Program-made: the position numbers and the translations under genes
Part shown: piece by piece, positions 5,310 through 9,404 of the stretch
How positions within the stretch are numbered: position 1 is the first letter of the stretch
Layout: each line of letters begins with the position of its first letter
DNA from: Chloroflexota bacterium
GTDB lineage: Bacteria > Chloroflexota > Dehalococcoidia > UBA1127 > JACQUN01
Assembly (NCBI GenBank): GCA_016210285.1
Contig: JACQUN010000074.1
Location: 1 to 9,404, forward strand
DNA: 9,404 bases
Direction: 5' to 3'
The notes under the pieces: model-generated
Told to the model about the DNA's origin: nothing
Database searches by the model: none
Seen by the model: the letters and a program-made list of their open reading frames with translations, nothing else

Positions 5310-6375
5310 AGTGGTGCAGGAGGCTTCACACCCCCGGCTCAGCCCGCCCTCAAACTATGCTGAGGCGCCCGTGGTGTTCTTCTGGGAGATCACCAGGGCG
5401 TGCGCCCTGGCGTGTCGCCACTGTCGGGCTGAGGCGCAGCCCAAGCGGCATCCCCTGGAGTTGACCACCCAGGAGTGCTTTGGCGTGGTGGAGGAGCTTG
5501 CCCGCTTCGCCCCGAAGCCCATTCTGGTTATCAGTGGCGGCGACCCACTCATGCGCCCTGACCTCTTCGACGTGGTGGCTTGCTCCGTGTCCCACGGGCT
5601 GCGCACCTCCCTCTCTCCCAGTGTCACCGCGCTGGTAACCCCTCGGAACCTCGCCCGCGCCTACCAGGCGGGGGTACGGCACATCTCCTTCAGCCTCGAT
5701 GGGGCTACCCCGGAGGTTCACGATGGCTTCCGTGGTGTGAAGGGCTCCTTTGAGCGGACCCTGTGGGCTGTTCGGGCGGCTCAAGAGGCTGGCCTCACCG
5801 TGAAGCTCAACCCCTCCGTCAGCCGGTGGATCGTCGAGCAACTGGGGGCGGTCGCTGAGGTTGTCGCAGGGTCCGGGGCGGTGCTGTGGGACGTTTTCTT
5901 CCTGGTCCCGACCGGTCGGGCCCAGGCCGAAGAGATGCTGTCCCCAGAGCAGCATGAGGCGGTCTTCAACTGGCTCCACGAGCTCTCCCAAGGGAGCCCG
6001 TTCCGTGTCAAGACAACCCTGGGACAGCACTTCAGGCGGGTGGCCCTTCAGCGTGAGGGGAAGCGGGTGGGGGAGGGGAACGGCCCAAGCACCAACGACG
6101 GCAAAGGCATCTGCTTTGTGTCCCACATCGGCGAGGTCTATCCCAGCGGGTTCCTGCCCGTCGCCTGCGGCAATGTGCGCAACGGCTCCCTGGCCGAGGT
6201 GTACTGGACACATCCCGTGTTCCTTGCGCTCCGGGACTCGGGACGTCTGAAAGGGAAGTGTGGGGGGTGCGCCTACAACAGCGTCTGTGGCGGCTGCCGG
6301 GCCCGTGCCTATGCCTGCACCGGGGACTACCTGGCAGCGGAGCCGGCATGCCTCTACCAACCCCATCCCAGCTAA
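5299..6375 (+). CDS. Radical SAM/SPASM protein of the AhbD/TIGR04053-like group
   Basis: This 358-residue protein has the radical SAM motif C35-x3-C39-x2-C42 in EITRACALACRHCRAEA, SGGDPL at 79-84 and SLDG at 132-135. Its SPASM end is C321-x2-C324-x5-C330-x2-C333, followed by C340 and C351. VFFLVPTGRAQAEEMLSPEQ (199-218), FRVKTT (235-240), VSHIGEVYPSGFLPV (274-288) and CGGCRARAYACTGD match a family I remember as TIGR04053, which is close to heme synthase AhbD. AhbD converts Fe-coproporphyrin III to heme by two radical decarboxylations; the role of the TIGR04053 group is unknown to me. A good ribosome site, GGGGAGG (5286-5292), lies 6 bases before the ATG, inside the previous gene. Pairing with a NirJ/AhbC-like partner mimics ahbC-ahbD, but the neighbours downstream are molybdenum hydroxylase subunits. 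Assignment to AhbD proper is uncertain. Confidence 0.83.
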   Translation: MDSRVVQEASHPRLSPPSNYAEAPVVFFWEITRACALACRHCRAEAQPKRHPLELTTQECFGVVEELARFAPKPILVISGGDPLMRPDLFDVVACSVSHGLRTSLSPSVTALVTPRNLARAYQAGVRHISFSLDGATPEVHDGFRGVKGSFERTLWAVRAAQEAGLTVKLNPSVSRWIVEQLGAVAEVVAGSGAVLWDVFFLVPTGRAQAEEMLSPEQHEAVFNWLHELSQGSPFRVKTTLGQHFRRVALQREGKRVGEGNGPSTNDGKGICFVSHIGEVYPSGFLPVACGNVRNGSLAEVYWTHPVFLALRDSGRLKGKCGGCAYNSVCGGCRARAYACTGDYLAAEPACLYQPHPS

Positions 6376-6393
6376 GTCACCCCATTTTGCTCG

Positions 6394-6400
6394 AAGGAGG
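6394..6400 (+). promoter_or_regulatory. Ribosome binding site AAGGAGG for the [2Fe-2S] subunit
   Basis: A strong AAGGAGG lies 4 bases before a GTG at 6405. It supports this GTG as the start rather than a GTG at 6258 inside the preceding radical SAM gene, which would add 49 residues unlike the family. The short spacing leaves some doubt; the next in-frame GTG is at 6429. Confidence 0.7.
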
Positions 6401-6404
6401 CGCT

Positions 6405-6878
6405 GTGCGTGCCCTGGTCAGGCTGAGGGTGAACGGCGAGCCGAGAGAGCTGGTGGTGGACACTCGGCAGACTCTCCTGAGCACCTTACGAGATGGGATT
6501 GGCCTCACCGGCACCAAAGAGGGATGCAGCAACGGCAACTGTGGGGCCTGCACCGTCCTCTACGATGGGAAGCCCGTGTGCTCCTGCCTCGTCCTGGCGG
6601 CAGAGGCGGAGGGCCACGAGGTAACGACCATTGAGGGGCTTGGTCTCGATGGGCAGCTCCACGTGCTCCAGCAGGCTTTCATCCGGCACGGGGCCTTTGA
6701 ATGCGGGTTCTGCACCCCCGGGGTGCTCCTGGCGGCGAAGGGACTGCTGGACCGGACGCCGAACCCCAGCGAGGCGCAGGTTCGCCTGGCCGTCTCAGGG
6801 AACCTCTGCCGTTGTACCGGCTACGACAAGATTGTCCGAGCCATCTTGGCTGTCGTGCAGCAGCAGGCAGGAGGTTGA
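6405..6878 (+). CDS. Molybdenum hydroxylase small subunit with two [2Fe-2S] clusters (CoxS/IorA/XdhC-type)
   Basis: This 157-residue protein has the usual length for the small subunit of xanthine-dehydrogenase-family enzymes. The N-terminal plant-type ferredoxin cluster is bound by C41-x4-C46-x2-C49 and C61 (KEGCSNGNCGACTVL and CSCL). The C-terminal helical domain has C100-x2-C103 in CGFCTPG and C135-x-C137 in NLCRCTGY. All eight ligands are present. It passes electrons from the molybdenum site of the large subunit, whose ATG lies two bases after its stop, to FAD or another acceptor. An extra cysteine, C59, precedes the fourth ligand. No signal peptide is seen, so the complex should be cytoplasmic. 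The gene follows the second radical SAM gene by 29 bases and is probably co-transcribed with it. Confidence 0.93.
   Translation: MRALVRLRVNGEPRELVVDTRQTLLSTLRDGIGLTGTKEGCSNGNCGACTVLYDGKPVCSCLVLAAEAEGHEVTTIEGLGLDGQLHVLQQAFIRHGAFECGFCTPGVLLAAKGLLDRTPNPSEAQVRLAVSGNLCRCTGYDKIVRAILAVVQQQAGG
6869..6874 (+). promoter_or_regulatory. Ribosome binding site AGGAGG for the molybdopterin subunit
   Basis: AGGAGG sits at the end of the small-subunit gene, 5 bases before the ATG at 6880. It decides the start. The open frame extends upstream to 6631, but that stretch lies wholly over the small subunit and encodes nothing family-like. Confidence 0.88.
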
Positions 6879-6879
6879 G

Positions 6880-9165
6880 ATGCAGGCCCGGCAGTATCGC
6901 GTCATTGGGAAGCCCCTCCCCAAGGCCAATGCCACCGACTTCGTCACCGGCAGGGCTATCTATGGCGCCGATGTTGTGCTGCCGGGGATGCTCCATGCCA
7001 GGGTGCTGCGCAGCCCCTACGCCCACGCCCACATCCGGCGGATTGACGCCAGCAAGGCTCTCGCCCTGGAGGGCGTGAAGGCTGTAATCACCGGCAGGGA
7101 CTTCCCGCGGGTCAAGCCAGGGGCTACCTTCCCCCTGGGAGAGAATGCCATCGGGTTAGACGGGGTGTTGGCCCTGGCCATGGCCAGAGACAAGGCCCTC
7201 TTCCACGGCCATGCCGTGGCGGCGGTGGCCGCTACCGACCCCTTCATTGCGCAGGAGGCCCTGGAACTCATCGAAGTGGAGTATGAGGAGATCCCCCCGG
7301 TCCTGACCCTTGACCGCGCTGTGCAGGAGGGAGCGCCCCTGGTGGAGCCGGGGCGGTTGACGGGGGACGAGCTCGGCGCTGTCGTGGGCGCCAGGCCCAG
7401 CAACATCGCCATGCGGGCCGAGAGGGAACGGGGCGATGTGGCGAAGGGATTGGCCGAGGCGGACGTGGTGGTGGATGAGACCTATGAGATTGGCAGCGCC
7501 CATCAGGGGTATATCGAGCCCCAGGCGTGCGTGGCCAGGGTGGAGCCTGACGGCAAGGTGACGGTGTGGACAACCACGCAAGGGAGCTTCACGGTCAAGA
7601 TGCAGCTTGCTGGCCTGTTTGGTTTGCCCTTGAGCCAGGTCAGAGTCATCCCTACCGAGGTTGGCGGAGCCTTTGGCGGCAAGATCTACTGCGTCGTTGA
7701 GCCCCTGGCGGTGCTGCTGGCCCAGAGGACGGGCAGGCCTGTCAAGCTGGTGCTCACCCGAGAGGAGGTCTTTCGCTCCACAGGGCCGGGGGCGGCTGCC
7801 CGCTTCCGCGTGCGCGCTGGCGCCAGGCGGAATGGCGCCATGACCGCCCTTCAGATTGAGCTGTGGATGGCGGCTGGGTGTGTTGCTGGCGCGCCCGTCG
7901 TCCCTGCCCTCAACCTGGCTGGGGCGCTCTATGGCAAGGTCCCCCATATGCAGTTGGTCGGCTACGATGTCCTGACCAATACCCCCAGGGTCCACGCCTA
8001 CCGCGCCCCCGGTGCTCCCCAGGTCTTCTATGCCCTCGAGCAGGCGGTGGATGCCCTGGCCAGGGCAGTGGGGATGGACCCGATAGAGTTCCGCCTGAAG
8101 AACGCCTCGGAGGAGGGCGACCCCCAGGCGTCAGGGCACCCCTTTGGCAGCATTGGCATGAAAGAGGTGCTCAGGAAGGTGAAGGGCAGCGAGCACTGGA
8201 ACACGCCTCTGGAAGGCGCTCACCGCGGGCGTGGCCTGGCTGTTGGCTACTGGTTCGGCGCGCAATTCACCTCAAGCGGCGCCATCACAGTCAATCCCGA
8301 TGGGAGTGCCCACGTGGTGGTTGGCTCGGTGGACCTCACCGGGACCCGCACCGCCTTCAAGCAGATTGTTGCCGAGGAGCTGGGCCTGTCGCCAGAGGAA
8401 GTAACGGTCTCCCAGGGGGACACGGAGACCTCTGGCTACACCGACGTGTCGGGTGGCAGCCGGGTCACCTACACGATGGGTGCCGCCCTTTACACGGCGT
8501 GCCAGGACATCATCGCCCAGCTCAAGGAGCGTGCGGCGCGGAAGTTCGGGGTCCCCAAGAGCGCCATTGCCTATGCTGACGGAAAGTGCTGGGTGCAGGA
8601 CAACCCCCGGCAGGCAGCGGGTTTGAAAGACCTGGCCCTCGGGCCTGAGGGAGCCCTGGTCGGGCGCGGAAGCGTCTCCAGGATGAAGCCCTGCCCTGTC
8701 TTCTCCGCTGGGGTTGCTGACGTGGAGGTTGACCAGGAGACCGGCAAGGTGAGGCTGCTGCGGTACACCTCCTATCAGGACGTGGGCAAGGCCATCAACC
8801 CCCAGCGTGTGGAGACGCAAATGCAGGGCGGCGCGGCTCAGGGCATCGGCTGGGCGATGAACGAAGAGTATCACTACGACGGGAAGGGCGTGCTTTTGAA
8901 CGCAACCTTCCTGGACTATCGCCAGCCCGTGGCCCTGGACATGCCCTTTCTGGGCACCGAGATGGTAGAGGTGCCGGCTCCAGACGGCCCCTACGGGGTG
9001 CGTGGCGTGGGCGAGGCTCCCATCGCCCATCCCCCTGGCGCCATTGCCAATGCCCTCTTCAGCGCGGCGGGCGTGCGCTTCCGCCGTGCCCCCATGACCT
9101 CCCAGCGGGTGATGGAGACGCTCAGGCACGCTGGCCAGCAGACCAGGGAGAGCGCCGCACGATAG
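6880..9165 (+). CDS. Molybdenum hydroxylase large, molybdopterin-binding subunit (xanthine dehydrogenase/aldehyde oxidase family)
   Basis: This 761-residue protein is full length for the family. It opens with YRVIGKPLPKANATDFVTGRA, typical of the a/b hammerhead domain (roughly residues 5-150). Cofactor-domain landmarks are HQGYIEPQ (208-215), VGGAFGGK (261-268), AYRAPGAPQ (373-381), the SGGSR segment (524-528), INPQRVETQMQGGAAQGIG (639-657) and GVRGVGEAP with the catalytic glutamate E712. The AYxCSFR loop of form I CO dehydrogenase is absent, so it is not a classical CoxL. The usual GQG cofactor loop reads VDLTGTRT (484-491), lacking the glutamine. It should hydroxylate or oxidise a small heterocycle or aldehyde; the substrate is unknown. 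The pair resembles two-subunit types such as isoquinoline 1-oxidoreductase, and no FAD subunit gene follows. Confidence 0.92.
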   Translation: MQARQYRVIGKPLPKANATDFVTGRAIYGADVVLPGMLHARVLRSPYAHAHIRRIDASKALALEGVKAVITGRDFPRVKPGATFPLGENAIGLDGVLALAMARDKALFHGHAVAAVAATDPFIAQEALELIEVEYEEIPPVLTLDRAVQEGAPLVEPGRLTGDELGAVVGARPSNIAMRAERERGDVAKGLAEADVVVDETYEIGSAHQGYIEPQACVARVEPDGKVTVWTTTQGSFTVKMQLAGLFGLPLSQVRVIPTEVGGAFGGKIYCVVEPLAVLLAQRTGRPVKLVLTREEVFRSTGPGAAARFRVRAGARRNGAMTALQIELWMAAGCVAGAPVVPALNLAGALYGKVPHMQLVGYDVLTNTPRVHAYRAPGAPQVFYALEQAVDALARAVGMDPIEFRLKNASEEGDPQASGHPFGSIGMKEVLRKVKGSEHWNTPLEGAHRGRGLAVGYWFGAQFTSSGAITVNPDGSAHVVVGSVDLTGTRTAFKQIVAEELGLSPEEVTVSQGDTETSGYTDVSGGSRVTYTMGAALYTACQDIIAQLKERAARKFGVPKSAIAYADGKCWVQDNPRQAAGLKDLALGPEGALVGRGSVSRMKPCPVFSAGVADVEVDQETGKVRLLRYTSYQDVGKAINPQRVETQMQGGAAQGIGWAMNEEYHYDGKGVLLNATFLDYRQPVALDMPFLGTEMVEVPAPDGPYGVRGVGEAPIAHPPGAIANALFSAAGVRFRRAPMTSQRVMETLRHAGQQTRESAAR

Positions 9166-9268
9166 CCTGTCCTCTGTTCCTCTGCTGTTGGTCGCTCCGA
9201 TGGTCCGCCTCCTTTGCGCGAGGGATGTTTGCATGCGCGATAGCCCGTGTTCCCGAATGCGTGAAAAC

Positions 9269-9303
9269 ACGTGGCAGCGTTCACGTAGACGCACCCGTGT
9301 GCG
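9269..9303. promoter_or_regulatory. Clustered short inverted repeats upstream of a regulator gene (possible operators)
   Basis: Three small inverted repeats lie close together: CGTG-AAAA-CACG (9260-9271), ACGTG-N8-CACGT (9269-9286) and CGCAC-CCGT-GTGCG (9290-9303). The last two occupy the region just upstream of the extended -10 element. They could be protein-binding sites for autoregulation. The arms are only 4-5 bp, so chance occurrence is possible. Confidence 0.3.
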
Positions 9304-9315
9304 CGGGAGAAGACC

Positions 9316-9324
9316 TGCTACAAT
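9316..9324 (+). promoter_or_regulatory. Extended -10 promoter TGCTACAAT
   Basis: TGC followed by TACAAT is a near-consensus extended -10 element (TG-N-TATAAT with one mismatch). Transcription would begin near 9331, giving a leader of about 20 bases before the GTG at 9352. No good -35 lies at the expected distance (9296-9301 reads CGTGTG), consistent with extended -10 promoters. Position and sense fit the response regulator gene. Confidence 0.5.
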
Positions 9325-9351
9325 CGGCGTAGAGGCGACTGGAGCAGAATC

Positions 9352-9404
9352 GTGGAGCCTATTCGCATTGTGTTGGGGGAGGACCATGCGCTGGTGCGGG
9401 AGGG
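9352..9404 (+). CDS. Response regulator, NarL/FixJ (LuxR) type, N-terminal fragment
   Basis: Only the first 18 codons are inside the window: start GTG, then EPIRIVLGEDHALVREG. This is the first strand and acidic pocket of a receiver domain (usual form IRVLLADDHALVREG); here E10 and D11 are the Mg-binding acidic pair. The DH-ALVREG form is typical of NarL/FixJ regulators with a C-terminal LuxR helix-turn-helix, which would lie beyond the window. A GGAG ribosome site (9341-9344) is 7 bases before the GTG. The gene has its own likely promoter and is separated by 186 bases from the hydroxylase, so it probably starts a new unit. Its targets are unknown. Confidence 0.82.
   Translation, partial: MEPIRIVLGEDHALVRE

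Noticed and set aside
5350..6366. Minus-strand open frame (338 codons) opposite the second radical SAM gene
   Set aside because: Antisense shadow; the + strand carries all SAM and SPASM cysteines.
6631..6879. N-terminal extension of the molybdopterin subunit
   Set aside because: This in-frame stretch overlaps the small-subunit gene, and AGGAGG at 6869 marks the ATG at 6880.
6880..9165. Form I aerobic CO dehydrogenase large subunit (CoxL)
   Set aside because: The diagnostic AYxCSFR loop is absent, and there is no CoxM gene alongside.
8272..9387. Minus-strand open frame (371 codons) at the end of the hydroxylase gene
   Set aside because: Overlaps the conserved C-terminal cofactor domain on the + strand and the regulator promoter; no domain seen.

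Overview
The window is GC-rich and densely coding. Every supported gene lies on the + strand, with short gaps or small overlaps, as in a bacterial chromosome. The gene mix suggests an environmental bacterium of the Chloroflexota (Dehalococcoidia or SAR202-like) type: a class III CoA-transferase, a split ThDP decarboxylase, a luciferase-like oxidoreductase, radical SAM/SPASM enzymes, a molybdenum hydroxylase and a NarL-type regulator. This placement is an inference from content and from one intergenic palindrome. No rRNA, tRNA or taxonomic marker is present. I saw no IS element, CRISPR array, tRNA or phage gene.

Region A (2-3755) looks like one catabolic or anabolic cluster for a 2-oxo acid or acyl-CoA substrate. 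It holds the C-terminal part of a CaiB/BaiF CoA-transferase, then a two-gene ThDP-dependent decarboxylase resembling sulfopyruvate/phosphonopyruvate decarboxylase (alpha 547-1056, beta 1063-1647). These are followed by a luciferase-like (LLM) flavin/F420 oxidoreductase (1678-2646) and a PanE/ApbA-family 2-oxoacid reductase (2679-3755). A strong hairpin with a competing outer arm (489-538) fills the gap between the CoA-transferase and the decarboxylase.

Region B (3756-4103) is a 348-base non-coding stretch. It carries a compound palindrome of about 100 bases (3819-3918), probably a dispersed repeat, and a GC-rich hairpin (3991-4017) ahead of the next operon.

Region C (4104-9165) is a tight four-gene operon. 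Two different radical SAM/SPASM proteins overlap by 11 bases: a NirJ/AhbC-like one (4104-5309) and one like AhbD/TIGR04053 (5299-6375). They are followed by the two [2Fe-2S] small subunit (6405-6878) and the molybdopterin large subunit (6880-9165) of a xanthine-dehydrogenase-family molybdenum hydroxylase. No FAD subunit and no siroheme decarboxylase (AhbA/B or NirD/L/G/H) genes are in view. Tetrapyrrole-type radical SAM enzymes joined to a molybdenum hydroxylase form the most unusual arrangement here and may be an uncharacterised modification pathway.

Region D (9166-9404) is a 186-base intergenic segment with several small inverted repeats and an extended -10 promoter. It precedes the first 18 codons of a NarL/FixJ-type response regulator that runs off the window.
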